Positions 1 to 8,001 of a stretch of 33,005 bases of DNA are shown piece after piece (positions within the stretch are counted from its first letter, which is position 1; every line of letters starts with the position of its first letter). The notes beneath the pieces are model-generated. The model was not told the DNA's origin. It did no database searches and saw only the letters and a program-made list of their open reading frames with translations. The stretch lies in NCBI RefSeq assembly GCF_002858765.1, contig NZ_PJRP01000017.1, positions 1 through 33,005 of the forward strand, written 5' to 3'. Source of the stretch: Cupriavidus pauculus (GTDB taxonomy: Bacteria; Pseudomonadota; Gammaproteobacteria; Burkholderiales; Burkholderiaceae). The position numbers were made by a program, and so were the translations under genes.

Positions 1-2
1 AT

Positions 3-179
3 GCCGTAAGTGTCGCTGGAGTCTGGCAATTTTCCAGCGCCAGCCTCCGACGGGCGCGGCGCATGTGGCAGTTGGAGCGTGACTTTGACGCCATACCGGA
101 ACTGGCCGCTCTGGTAGCCGACCTACTGGAAGAAATGGATGATCTGCAAGCGCAGCTGCGCTGTACCAGTCGGGGCTGA
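3..179 (+). CDS. CbpM-like chaperone modulator, C-terminal part (5' end outside window)
   Basis: An open frame enters from the left edge and stops at TGA 177-179, giving about 58 residues. The pattern (a short W-x-F strand, then an Arg-rich helix leading into LERDFDAIPELAALVADLL and a charged coiled-coil tail EEMDDLQAQLR) matches the C-terminal half of CbpM/YccV-like modulators. These MerR-fold-related proteins bind the DnaJ-type co-chaperone CbpA and inhibit it. The N-terminal helix-turn-helix-like part would lie upstream, normally beside cbpA. The ATG at position 1 is in another frame and is followed at once by TAA, so it is not the start. The match is from remembered family pattern and is short, so a different helical protein is possible. 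Confidence 0.55.
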   Translation, partial: AVSVAGVWQFSSASLRRARRMWQLERDFDAIPELAALVADLLEEMDDLQAQLRCTSRG

Positions 180-476
180 TCGCAACATGGATGCGCAAAG
201 CCTGGGGCCGTTGAACCTGGGTCAACCGTCTTCGGCTAGTTTGTGACCCTCCCCCTGATCCCGATGAGCATAAACGCTATAAGGGGCGGCTTGCCGGTTG
301 CGGCATGACGCGCAGCATGATGAAGCCGAGCGACGTGAGCGAGCGGTATCACTCCCGCCAGAGGCTATGGCGGAACTGCTTGCAGTCAGAGAGGATGCAG
401 CCGGCCCCGCCATCGATGGAATGGTGGAGGAGTCGCTTCATGCTAGGATCCTTTCATCAAGCCAGAGGAGTTGAAA
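180..476. other. Intergenic stretch without a confident gene
   Basis: About 300 bases separate the CbpM-like tail from the DUF1488-type gene. One plus-strand frame is open from about 266 and ends at TGA 472-474. It reads like a coding tail (LPPEAMAELLAVREDAAG, then MVEESLHARIL) but has no good start or ribosome-binding site and no family I recognise. It may be a gene remnant whose stop overlaps the ribosome-binding region of the next gene. No terminator hairpin or promoter was seen. Confidence 0.4.
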
Positions 477-734
477 ATGCCAAAATCCTTCTCGATACAT
501 TCGCCGCAGCCGTCCGACGATGGGGAGCAGGTGTACTTCACCATCGAGGCGAATGGAGCCAAAAGTAGGGGCCATATTTCGCGCTCGGCGCTTGATGAAC
601 TGGCCGGTGGCCATATTGGCGACCTCGGGGAGGTCTTCGACAAGCATCGGGATCAGATCAAGGAAGCGGCGCACCTTAAGTGGTTGGTGAATCCTTCGCT
701 CGACCCCATCGTGCTCAGCAGCGACGATTTTTGA
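477..734 (+). CDS. DUF1488-type small protein
   Basis: This encodes an 85-residue soluble protein. The ATG at 477 is chosen because a GAGGAG Shine-Dalgarno sequence at 465-470 sits 6 nt upstream; an in-frame TTG two codons earlier is too close to it. The layout (a strand with DGEQVYFTIEANG, a middle helix, then RDQIKEAAHLK and a C-terminal strand ending VLSSDDF) resembles DUF1488 proteins. These are 80-95 residue proteins of unknown function, common in Burkholderiales as several paralogues. It stands alone, with degraded genes downstream. No function can be given. Confidence 0.7.
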   Translation: MPKSFSIHSPQPSDDGEQVYFTIEANGAKSRGHISRSALDELAGGHIGDLGEVFDKHRDQIKEAAHLKWLVNPSLDPIVLSSDDF

Positions 735-835
735 GTCGCTCAATCTAGCGCCAAATATATGTCGAGCTCCGTCACTTGAAAAGCGCCTCGTTCGACTCAA
801 AAGCGCGCGGTAAAGCACCCCAATAGCAGACGCGT

Positions 836-1044
836 TTGAGACCCGGGTCCGGGGGAGGGCTGTTCGGCATCGAGTGGCTGGAGCCGCACGCGCGGAGCCG
901 CCGCGGCACAATCCGTACCGGCCCGGCCACTCAGAGTGTCCTCCTGCAGCGCCGCCTCGATGCCAATGCCTCGGACCTGATGCGCGCCTACCGCGCCAGC
1001 GCGGCGGAACTGCAGAGCGGGCGCAGTGTGGAGCCCGCCGCAGC
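836..1044 (+). pseudogene. NdvB-like cyclic beta-glucan synthase, N-terminal scrap
   Basis: A plus-strand frame reads GLFGIEWLEPHARS, then LLQRRLDANASDLMRAYR and AAELQSGRSVEPAA. This order of motifs is the start of very large (about 2800-residue) cyclic beta-1,2-glucan synthase proteins, where it precedes the conserved AAEWLLDN segment. Here homology stops at VEPAA and runs into sequence belonging to an opposite-strand pseudogene. Only about 65 residues remain, so the piece is non-functional. It has no convincing start codon. Recognition is from recalled family sequence only. Confidence 0.5.
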
Positions 1045-1045
1045 C

Positions 1046-1569
1046 TCACGCTTTCGTTCGTCCAAGATGCGGCACGAGATCGCCGTGCTCGTCAACGCCA
1101 ACCCCGCCCGAGTCGGATAGCATCGTCTTGATCACTTCCTTCTCGGCGGTCTTGCAGCCGACGATCATATTGATCTCGTCCTGCTACAAGCGTGCGGCGG
1201 CCTTGATTAGCCGCTGTCGTGGCAACGTAGCCCCTAACAACGCGCCAAGGAACCAGCCACAGATGCCGAAGGCAATGAAGCCCAGGCCATAGGTGGTCAG
1301 GTTACTCAGGGGGCAGAATGGTCGCCGTAATAGCCTCCGAGTACGAGACCGAGCATCGCAAACGCGGTATAGCCGACGATCGAGCCTTCCTGCCGGAACG
1401 TGGTGTGCGTGGTGTCTGCGCCCGGAAAACTCTCGACCGGCCTTAGGCCCTGGCCAAGGAACCAGGGGCCGGTCACATAGGCCCGCTCGCGCACGAGAGG
1501 AAGCAGCCTTATCCAGGCATTCCGGGCGGAAGTGGCATTCTTGAAGCGGAGACAGAGCAGAGTACGCAT
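1046..1569 (-). pseudogene. Glycine-rich two-segment membrane protein, frameshifted
   Basis: Reading the minus strand from ATG 1567-1569 gives an 87-residue N-terminal part ending in a hydrophobic stretch (GYTAFAMLGLVLGGYYGDH). It then frameshifts near 1300-1310 into a second hydrophobic stretch (LTTYGLGFIAFGICGWFLGALLGA). An in-frame TAG follows shortly after KAAARL, and the frame continues as QDEINMIVGCKTAEKEVIKTML to a stop at 1046-1048. Joined, these give a coherent protein of about 170 residues with two Gly-zipper-like membrane helices and a soluble tail. One frameshift plus one nonsense codon indicate a dead gene. I do not recognise the family. Confidence 0.55.
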
Positions 1570-2888
1570 GACGTATCTCGACTATATCGATCCCACCGAT
1601 GGCGGCTACGCGTCCCGGTATGACCTCTGTCCGCCGACTGGCTGCGGCCGGTGCAGTCGGGTCTGTTCAAGGCGAACGGCTATGTCATCAAGAGCCGGCT
1701 CCAACTGTTTTCCAACTTCACCTATGCGCTGGACAACCCGGAACATGGCGACCAGTTCCTGCAGTTCGAGAATCGCGTCACGGCGGGCGTCAATGCGTCG
1801 CGGCTCTGGTTCGGCAAGCTGGGCCAGCGCGACACCGAGACCGAGATCGGTGCGCAGGTCCGCTATGACCGTCTGGACCCCATCACACTGGCCAACTCGG
1901 GTCGGAAGCCCGACAGATCTACGAAACGGTACGTACCGACACGGTCAACGAAACCAGCGCCGCTACGTGCGTAATACCACCGAGTGGCTGCCGTGGCTGC
2001 GCACCATCGCCGGTCTGCGCGCGGACCAGTTCTGGTATGGCGTATCGAGCGGCAACCCCGCCAACTCGGGGAGCGGTACTGACCACATCGCCAGCCCCAA
2101 GTTCGGCGTCGCCATGTCGCCGGCCGACCAGGCCGAGGTTTTTCTGAACTGGGGTCGCGGCGATCACAGTAACGACGTATGCCGCGCGACCATCACGATC
2201 GATCCTTCCACAGGCGAGCCGGCGCAGAAGGTCAGCGTGCTGGTGCCGGCAGCGGGCTATGAGATCGACGTTCGCACCAGGCGGCTGGCCCCTGGCCTGC
2301 AGTTGTCGGCTTCACTCTGACAACTCGACATTGGCTCGGAACTGGTCTTCTCTGGCGACAGCGGGACCACCGAGCCAAGCCGGCCGAGCCGCCGTCGGGG
2401 GATCGAGCTGGCTGGCTACTATGCACCGCCCGACGGCCCGCTCGCCGGCTTGATCCTCGATGCGGATGCTGCCTTCTCTCGCGATCGCTTCCGGGATCAT
2501 GAGAACAGCGGTGACTACATCCCGGAGTCCACCCAGACCACGGCCTCGGCGGGCGTCTCGTACAACACCGGACGATGGTCGGTTGGTGCGCGGGCACGCT
2601 ATTTCGGCCCGCGTCCGCTCGTTGAGGACAACAGCGTGCGGGTCCGCTTCCTCGTTCCTGGTGAACCTGAAGATGGGCTATCGCGTGCTCAAGGACGTGC
2701 GGATCTTTGCCGAAGTGCTGAACGTGTTCGGCAAGCGGGTCAACGACATCGACTACTACTATGCGTCGCTGCTGAAAGGCAAGACATCCCCTTTAAACGC
2801 CGATGGCTCGCCAGCCGGAATCAACGACCACCATATCCATCCGGCCGAGCCGAGGACATTCCGGGTGGGCGTTTTGTTGAATTTCTGA
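1568..2888 (+). pseudogene. TonB-dependent outer-membrane receptor, truncated and frameshifted
   Basis: Pieces of a beta-barrel receptor are spread over at least three frames, in the right order. They are LDYIDPTDGGYASRYDL near 1575; a segment from about 1651 to 1900 with SNFTYALDNPEHGDQF; one from about 1980 to 2310 with WLPWLRTIAGLRADQFWYG, SPKFGVAMSP and LNWGRGDHSNDV; one from 2320 to 2640 with DIGSELVFSGDSGTTEPSRP and ARYFGPRPLVEDNSVR; and a last one reading NDIDYYYASLLKG and ending FRVGVLLNF. The final aromatic residue is the normal barrel terminus. The signal peptide, TonB box and plug are missing, and several frameshifts break it. Intact relatives import ferric chelates or other ligands. 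Confidence 0.85.
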
Positions 2889-3137
2889 CCGTCGGCGCTT
2901 CTCGATGCGGTTCGAAAGTAAGTCGAACGTCCGGAGTTGGCCGACAGGCAGTCATTGCGAAGTTGGCCAACCAATGGCTTCAAATGGCCGGTCTCGGCCC
3001 TCGGCCAACCCGGGCAGGCGCTTGCCGGCGCCAGAACTGAACTAATCCAGCGGTGACGGCAACGAACTTCCGTCTTCGGCAGTCCTTCAGATTTTCCCAT
3101 ACCGGCCGTTCAATATAGGGCCACCGGTGTTGGTAGG

Positions 3138-3569
3138 ATGACGCCTGTGCTCCACACTCCTATCACTGTTCGGATGCCAATGAAATTCGAGATTGAGGGT
3201 AAGGTCGGTACATCAACACCCACGCCGTCGCAGATCAGCCGTGCAATAAATTCGTTGCGTAGCTATGGACCGTCTTCATACGCCTCTCTGACGGACGAGA
3301 GCGGCAATTATGTTCAGGTTGCTGGGGGTGGAATTACCTGCTTGGTCGAACACTTTGACGCTAGGACAGGGACACGCTCAAGAGCGTTCCACGGCAAGCC
3401 CAATCCCGTATTCCCGGACGGGACCATATCGGTGTTTCGCGCGGGAAAGATTCCAATGCGCTCCGATGAATGGTTCATGTCGACGCAGGTCATCGACATA
3501 TTTTCCGCGTTCCTGAACAAGGCTTCATTCCCTGCCTATGTTGGGTGGCGACGCGCACCGGGCTTCTGA
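3138..3569 (+). CDS. Small immunity-like hypothetical protein
   Basis: This encodes a 143-residue soluble protein with no signal peptide or membrane segment. Alternative starts at ATG 3174 and 3180 (M-P-M-K) are as good, because no strong Shine-Dalgarno decides between them. The order of elements is a helix (SQISRAINSLRSYG), paired strands with a Gly-rich turn (YASLTDESGNYVQVAGGG, then TCLVEHFD), and a C-terminal helix (DIFSAFLNKASFPAYVGWR). This resembles a widespread group of small proteins often next to polymorphic-toxin tails and suspected to be immunity proteins. No toxin tail lies beside it, so it would be an orphan. The role is inference. Confidence 0.55.
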   Translation: MTPVLHTPITVRMPMKFEIEGKVGTSTPTPSQISRAINSLRSYGPSSYASLTDESGNYVQVAGGGITCLVEHFDARTGTRSRAFHGKPNPVFPDGTISVFRAGKIPMRSDEWFMSTQVIDIFSAFLNKASFPAYVGWRRAPGF

Positions 3570-3806
3570 GCGGCGTGGCCGCGGTTCATCCCAAAGCATG
3601 CGGATAATGTTGGCAAAATCTACTGCCAGTGATTGTTGACGATCTGGGTGACCCTATTGAACGCCTCAAACTGGCCGATCTCAGTCCGCTGCGAATCTAG
3701 GCGCCGGGCTCACAGACACCAGGGGGCAGGAGGCGACCCGGAGCGGTCCGTCGGTCTCGCCGATAGCGGACATTCGGAAAACACCGCCCCATAGCACCAC
3801 CGCACC
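3570..3806. other. Intergenic region, no gene recognised
   Basis: The stretch between the immunity-like gene and the cytidylyltransferase-like gene has no ORF with a recognisable product. A short plus-strand tail reading VIVDDLGDPIERLKLADLSP and stopping near 3700 could be a remnant but is too short to name. No clear promoter was identified. Confidence 0.35.
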
Positions 3807-4352
3807 ATGACCCTCCACACGATCGAGCATCGGCCCAACCGTGCCGTCATCACCTATGGCACCTTTGACCTGTTCCACATTGGCCACGTCAGATTGCTCG
3901 AACGCATCCGCCAGCTTGGGACCACGGTGATCGTGGCCGTGGCTACCGACGAGCTTGCTGCCGAAAAGGGGGAGCGGACGGTTGTCAGCTATCGGCATCG
4001 CGCCGACATTGTCCGGAATTTCAAGGGAGTTGACTTCGTGATCCCCGAGACAAGCTGGGATCAGAAGGCCAAGGACATCGCGGCCTACGATATCGATGTC
4101 CTGGCCATGGGAAGCAAGTGGCGCGGTCGGTTGGGCCATGTGGCGCACCTTTGCGACGTCCAGTTTCTGCAGGAAGAGCGCGGTGTGTCCGAAGACGCGC
4201 TGATGGTGCGCGACGCCCGTCATTTCCATAACGCGGCGCTCTCCCTTGCGATCAGCATGCGTGACGCCAGGCTCGCCCGGCGTCACGCGCGTCGTCAGCT
4301 GTTGGTCAGCCGGCCGACGCTGCGGATCAATTGCGTGACGCGGGTCAGATAG
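3807..4352 (+). CDS. Glycerol-3-phosphate cytidylyltransferase-like nucleotidyltransferase, atypical C-terminus
   Basis: The first 110 residues show the cytidylyltransferase fold. VITYGTFDLFHIGHVRLLERI carries the HxGH nucleotide-binding motif (HIGH), followed by the Rossmann strand TVIVAVATDELAAEKG and the R-A-D-I-V helix. Family members join CTP to glycerol-3-phosphate or similar alcohols for polymer or lipid precursors. The second hallmark, RTxGIST(T), should follow CDVQFL but reads QEERGVSEDAL, so its catalytic arginine and serine/threonines are absent. The last 30 or so residues run through a hairpin and antisense to the Bug gene's end, suggesting the original stop was earlier. It may be a decaying or repurposed enzyme. 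Confidence 0.7.
   Translation: MTLHTIEHRPNRAVITYGTFDLFHIGHVRLLERIRQLGTTVIVAVATDELAAEKGERTVVSYRHRADIVRNFKGVDFVIPETSWDQKAKDIAAYDIDVLAMGSKWRGRLGHVAHLCDVQFLQEERGVSEDALMVRDARHFHNAALSLAISMRDARLARRHARRQLLVSRPTLRINCVTRVR
4259..4288. terminator. Terminator-like hairpin between convergent genes
   Basis: Ten-base arms GCGTGACGCC (4259-4268) and GGCGTCACGC (4279-4288) are perfect reverse complements with a 10-nt loop. The hairpin lies 6 nt past the stop of the Bug gene on the minus strand and inside the 3' end of the converging cytidylyltransferase-like frame. There is no U-tract on either strand, so it may act as an mRNA-stabilising or Rho-assisted end rather than an intrinsic terminator. Confidence 0.5.
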
Positions 4353-5302
4353 CCATCGAACGCCTGGTTGGCCTGGGCCTGTGAGCTGATCGGCGCCTCG
4401 ATCTTGCGGCCTTCGGCTTCCAGCTTCGCGCGAATCTCCGGATTGACCAGTGCCTCGCCGATCGCCTTGCGTAGCACGGCCACGCGATCCTCGGGGGTGC
4501 CACGCTTCACGAAGTAGCCGCCGGCGATCGCATATTCGAAGTCAGGCACCTGCCGGCTCTGAGAAATCAGCGGGATGTGCTTGAGCGGCGCAGGCACCGA
4601 CTTCGAAAAGCAGGTCAGGATCTTGAGGCGTCCCTGTCCTGCCATGGCGTCAAAGCTCGTCTGATATGGCAGGATCGCAAAATCCACCTCGCCTCCCGCC
4701 AGGCCCTGCAGTGCCGGAGCGCCACCCTTGTAGGGAACATGCAGGAACGGCGCGCCGATACGGGTGCCCAGCGCATCGCCCATCAGGTGATACATCGAAT
4801 CGACGCCCACGGTGGCATAGGTCATCGGCTTGCCCTTGTTCCGTTTGGCCAGATCCAGGAACTTGTCGAAGGTATCGGCGGGCAGGCCATTGCGCACCAT
4901 CAGCACGATCAGGGTTTCGGTGATCGGCGCGGCGAGCGAGAAATCCTGCGGTTTGTACCGCGCGGCAGGATTCAGCATCGGTGCCAGGAACACCTCGTTG
5001 ATCGATCCGTGGAAGAACGTGTAGCCATCCGCCGGCGCGGACAGCACCTTGTTCGCGCCGATCAGGCCGGTGCCGCCGCCGTAGTTTTCCACCACGACCT
5101 GCTGCTTCACGCTGCGGCCGATCGACTCCCCGAAAATCCGGGCGCCCGTGTCGCTGGCGCCCCCTGCCGGATACGGCACCACCAATGCCAGCGGACGGCT
5201 CGGGAACGCCTCGGCCGCCCAGGCTGGCAAGCCAGCAAGCATCGATGCGCCGGCGGTCAGGCCTGCGTGTTGAAGGAAGCGGCGGCGTGGCTGCGACGTC
5301 AT
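4295..5302 (-). CDS. Bug-family (TctC) periplasmic solute-binding receptor
   Basis: This encodes a 335-residue periplasmic receptor of the tripartite tricarboxylate transporter type. The start at 5302 is set by AAGGAG about 6 nt upstream; the longer open frame is a shadow of the upstream gene. The N-terminus has a twin-arginine signal (RRRFLQHAG, a hydrophobic stretch, then PAWA-A). The mature part shows the Bug hallmarks FPSRPLALVVPYPAGGASD, VVENYGGGTGLIGA, DGYTFF, HVPYKGGAPALQGLAGGEVDF and a C-terminal helix. These receptors bind carboxylates or amides. It lies 25 nt after the amidohydrolase gene on the same strand, so its ligand is probably an acylated amino acid or related substrate or product. 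No TctA/TctB membrane genes are nearby, which is usual for Bug proteins. Confidence 0.93.
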   Translation of the reverse strand: MTSQPRRRFLQHAGLTAGASMLAGLPAWAAEAFPSRPLALVVPYPAGGASDTGARIFGESIGRSVKQQVVVENYGGGTGLIGANKVLSAPADGYTFFHGSINEVFLAPMLNPAARYKPQDFSLAAPITETLIVLMVRNGLPADTFDKFLDLAKRNKGKPMTYATVGVDSMYHLMGDALGTRIGAPFLHVPYKGGAPALQGLAGGEVDFAILPYQTSFDAMAGQGRLKILTCFSKSVPAPLKHIPLISQSRQVPDFEYAIAGGYFVKRGTPEDRVAVLRKAIGEALVNPEIRAKLEAEGRKIEAPISSQAQANQAFDGYLTRVTQLIRSVGRLTNS

Positions 5303-5327
5303 GATGGTCTCCTTGTTGTCGTTCGGT

Positions 5328-6509
5328 TCAGGCGAGGTAGCTGGTGGCCAGTGCGGCCCAGAATGCCGCGCCGATTGGCAGGGCGCGGTCATTGAAGTCG
5401 TAAAGCGGGTTATGGACCATGCAGCCGCCGTCCTCGCCGAGGCCATTCCCCAGGCGTACATAGGCGCCGGGCCGGTGCTCCAGCATGTAGGCAAAGTCCT
5501 CGCTGCCCATTACGGGGCCACGCGCCACGACGTTGTCCTCGCCCAGCAACTGGATGGCGACATCCCGCGCCCTGGCGGTCTGGGCGCCATGGTTGACCAG
5601 CACCGGATACTTGCGCTCGTAGAGCACGTCCGCCTTGAGCTGGTAGCTCTGCGCCTGCGCCTGGATGAACTCGCGCAAGCGGCGCTCCACATGGTCGCGC
5701 ACCTGGGGGTCGAGGGTTCTGACGCCAATCTTGATCGTGGCGCTCTCCGGCACGACGTTATAGGTAGCGCCTGCCTGGATCGAGCCGACCGTGATGACCG
5801 CAGACTTGAGCGCGTCGACCTCCCGGCTCACGATGGATTGCAGGCCGAGCACCATGCTGGCGGCGCCCTGCATCACGTCGATGCCATGGTGCGGCATGGC
5901 ACCGTGGGCGGAGCGGCCAGTCAGCGTGACCGTTGCACGATCGAAGGAAGCCATCGCCGGGCCGGCAATCATGCCGATCTGGCCAACGGGCAGGCCGGGA
6001 GCGTTGTGCAGGGCGTAGATTTCATCACACGGGAACAGGTCGAATAGCCCCTCCTCCACCATGCGCAGCGCCCCGCCCTCGTTCTCTTCGGCTGGCTGGA
6101 AGATCAGGTTCAGCGTGCCGCTGAATTCTGCGGATTCCGCCAGATAGCGTGCGGCGCACAGCAAGATGGCCGTGTGCCCATCGTGACCACACGCATGCAT
6201 CTTGCCGGGCAGCGTGCTGGCGTACTCCAGACCGGTCTTCTCCTGGATCGGCAGCGCATCCATATCCGCACGAATGCCCAGGGACTTGCTGCCATGCCCT
6301 TTTTTCAGCGTACCGACCACGCCCGTCGTGCCCAGTCCACGATGAACCTTGTAGCCCCACGCGGACAACTGCTCCGCCACGAGGTCGCTGGTGCGGCGTT
6401 CCTCGAAAGCCAGTTCTGGGTGGGCGTGGATCTGGTGGCGGATCGCCACGAATTCGGGGGCAATCGTCTGAATGGACCCCCGAAGGGCGGCGCTGGAGTC
6501 TTGTCTCAT
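5328..6509 (-). CDS. M20-family amidohydrolase (hippurate hydrolase/N-acyl amino acid deacylase type)
   Basis: This is a 393-residue cytoplasmic metallopeptidase of the M20D group, full length for the family. Visible motifs in order are HPELAFEE, the metal-site RADMDALP, the bridging segment MHACGHDGHTA, FQPAEEN with the catalytic glutamates, the dimerisation domain beginning LTGRSAHGAMPH, GSEDFAYM, and a terminal HNPLYDFND carrying the last metal-binding histidine. The family cleaves N-acyl amino acids such as hippurate using two metal ions. It is first in an operon with the Bug receptor and is transcribed away from the LysR gene, whose operator-like sites lie in its promoter. The exact substrate cannot be read from sequence. 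Confidence 0.95.
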   Translation of the reverse strand: MRQDSSAALRGSIQTIAPEFVAIRHQIHAHPELAFEERRTSDLVAEQLSAWGYKVHRGLGTTGVVGTLKKGHGSKSLGIRADMDALPIQEKTGLEYASTLPGKMHACGHDGHTAILLCAARYLAESAEFSGTLNLIFQPAEENEGGALRMVEEGLFDLFPCDEIYALHNAPGLPVGQIGMIAGPAMASFDRATVTLTGRSAHGAMPHHGIDVMQGAASMVLGLQSIVSREVDALKSAVITVGSIQAGATYNVVPESATIKIGVRTLDPQVRDHVERRLREFIQAQAQSYQLKADVLYERKYPVLVNHGAQTARARDVAIQLLGEDNVVARGPVMGSEDFAYMLEHRPGAYVRLGNGLGEDGGCMVHNPLYDFNDRALPIGAAFWAALATSYLA

Positions 6510-6557
6510 GGTGTTGTGGGCGTCGGCAGGATGAAAGCATTATCTGCAGACTCAACC

Positions 6558-6623
6558 GTTGTATCCATGACAACTCACGTTCATGATCGTTGTAAAATTC
6601 GCAACGGTTGAATTGCCCTCAAC
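6558..6623. promoter_or_regulatory. Three LysR-type operator sites, GTTG-N9-CAAC
   Basis: Three copies of GTTG-N9-CAAC sit at 6558-6574, 6589-6605 and 6607-6623 between the divergent amidohydrolase and LysR genes. The first extends to GTTGT-N7-ACAAC and contains the classic T-N11-A LysR box. Centres are 31 and 18 bp apart. In addition TCAACCGTTG (6552-6561) is the exact reverse complement of CAACGGTTGA (6602-6611). The layout fits a tetrameric LysR regulator that binds a recognition site and an activation site and represses its own gene. Confidence 0.75.
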
Positions 6624-6637
6624 AATGCCGAGAGACC

Positions 6638-7561
6638 ATGGAAGACGTACTCGATCGAAAGCGAGCCCTTTGCCTCCTGCAGATCATCGAAACGGGCTCC
6701 GTACGTGGTGCGGCGGACGCACTCTCCGTGGACCCATCGATGGTGAGCCGCGCCGTGGCCAGGCTCGAACAGGACGTCGGACTTACCCTACTGGAGCGCA
6801 GGGGGCGGGGTGTGGTAGTGACCGACGCGGGCCGGATGCTGGCCCTGTTCGCGCGCCGCCAGCAGGATCTGCACGACACCTTCCAGGCGGAGATAGACAG
6901 CCTGAGGAATGCGCAGCAAGGTCACATCGAGCTGGTGTTTGGAGAGGGCTTTGTCGACATGGTCCTGCAACCGGTGCTGAGCGATTTCATACTCGGCCGG
7001 CCCGGTGTCACCTATAACCTGCGCGTTGCGGGAACGGAGGAATCGGTGCGATTGCTGCTGGAGGACATGGCGCATATCGGCCTGGTGTTCCAGCCACCGA
7101 ACGATGACCGGTTACGGTCTCACTATTCGAGGCTGTCGCCCATCCGTGTCTATGTCCGCAACGATCATCCGCTCGCCAAGCGCCGCAAGGCGCTGAGCCT
7201 GGCGGAACTGGTGCCCTATCAGGGCGCGGCGCTTGTCGGATCGTTCGGGGTGCGCAAGCACGTCCAGGCGGCGGAACTGGACGAGCAAGTCACCTTGAAA
7301 CCCATGGCGGAGACTAATTCGTTCCGCGTGCTGTGGGAGTTTGCGGCGCTGGGCCTTGGCTACATCATGACCCCGCGCTCGCTGCCATTGAAGGGCACCC
7401 AGTATGCAGATCTGGTGCCGATTCCGCTGGCGAATCCCATCCTGAACAACAGTCGCCTCCACGTGATGACGCGCGCCGGGCGTCCGCTGTCTCCCATTGC
7501 GCAGAGCATGCTCGCGCACGTGGTCAAGCGAATGCCGGCGGCGTTGGGCCCCGGGCCCTGA
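6638..7561 (+). CDS. LysR-family transcriptional regulator
   Basis: This encodes a 307-residue regulator of normal LysR length. The N-terminal winged helix-turn-helix is clear (LLQIIETGSVRGAADALSVD, then SMVSRAVARLEQDVGLTLLE, GRGVVVTDAG), followed by the linker helix and an inducer-binding domain from about residue 85. ATG 6638 is preferred over the in-frame TTG at 6608 because the TTG lies inside the third operator repeat and would add non-homologous residues. The gene diverges from the amidohydrolase-Bug operon with 128 nt between starts. It therefore probably controls that operon in response to its substrate and represses itself through the same sites. Confidence 0.93.
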   Translation: MEDVLDRKRALCLLQIIETGSVRGAADALSVDPSMVSRAVARLEQDVGLTLLERRGRGVVVTDAGRMLALFARRQQDLHDTFQAEIDSLRNAQQGHIELVFGEGFVDMVLQPVLSDFILGRPGVTYNLRVAGTEESVRLLLEDMAHIGLVFQPPNDDRLRSHYSRLSPIRVYVRNDHPLAKRRKALSLAELVPYQGAALVGSFGVRKHVQAAELDEQVTLKPMAETNSFRVLWEFAALGLGYIMTPRSLPLKGTQYADLVPIPLANPILNNSRLHVMTRAGRPLSPIAQSMLAHVVKRMPAALGPGP

Positions 7562-7591
7562 TCGGCGAAGGTCGGCGAGGACCGGCGAGGG

Positions 7592-7619
7592 GCGCCGGCG
7601 CGTACGAACGGGCCGGCGC
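7592..7619. terminator. GC-rich hairpin after LysR gene
   Basis: GCGCCGGC (7592-7599) and GCCGGCGC (7612-7619) form an 8-bp stem with a 12-nt loop, 31 nt past the LysR stop and just beyond the end of the opposing gamma-glutamyltransferase fragment. No U-tract follows, so terminator function is only possible. Confidence 0.35.
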
Positions 7620-7633
7620 TTGTCAGACTGGGG

Positions 7634-7939
7634 TCAGAAGCCCACCGCCTGCCCGTCGCGGCGGGAATCGGATGCCGCAATGTAGCCATCCTGCGCCTTG
7701 TAGATCAGTTGCGTCGAGCCGAACTCCAGGCTGTCGCGCGGCGCCACTTCCACGTGGTGACCGCGCTCACGCAGCACCGCCACCACGTCGGCGGGCAAAT
7801 GGGCTTCGACGTTGACCACGGGGCCGTGTTCCACACGGGAGCGCGGTGCATCGCTCATGGCCTGCGGGTTCTGGCCGAATGCGGCAAGGCGCGCCATCAT
7901 TTGTACGTGCCCCTGCGCCTGCATCGATCCGGAGAATCG
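7634..7939 (-). pseudogene. Gamma-glutamyltransferase, C-terminal fragment
   Basis: About 100 residues of the small-subunit C-terminus remain: FSGSMQAQGHVQMMARL, FGQNPQAMSDAPR, NVEAHLPADVVAVLRERGH, SLEFGSTQLIY and the terminal DGYIAASDSRRDGQAVGF. This closely fits the end of Ntn-hydrolase gamma-glutamyltransferases, which move the glutamyl group of glutathione and related compounds. The catalytic threonine, autocleavage site and large subunit are absent. A stop codon precedes the fragment at 7940-7942 and the sequence beyond is unrelated. It is a truncated, non-functional remnant left by a rearrangement. Confidence 0.85.
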
Positions 7940-8001
7940 CTACACCGGCAGCGGCCGGCAGGAGCCGACCGTAGCGGTCAGTCAGCGCGACGGGCGTGGC
8001 A

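Noticed and set aside
5303..5494. 64-codon N-terminal extension of the Bug receptor
   Set aside because: It is an out-of-frame overlap with the amidohydrolase gene's end. The twin-arginine signal and ribosome-binding site fix the start at 5302.
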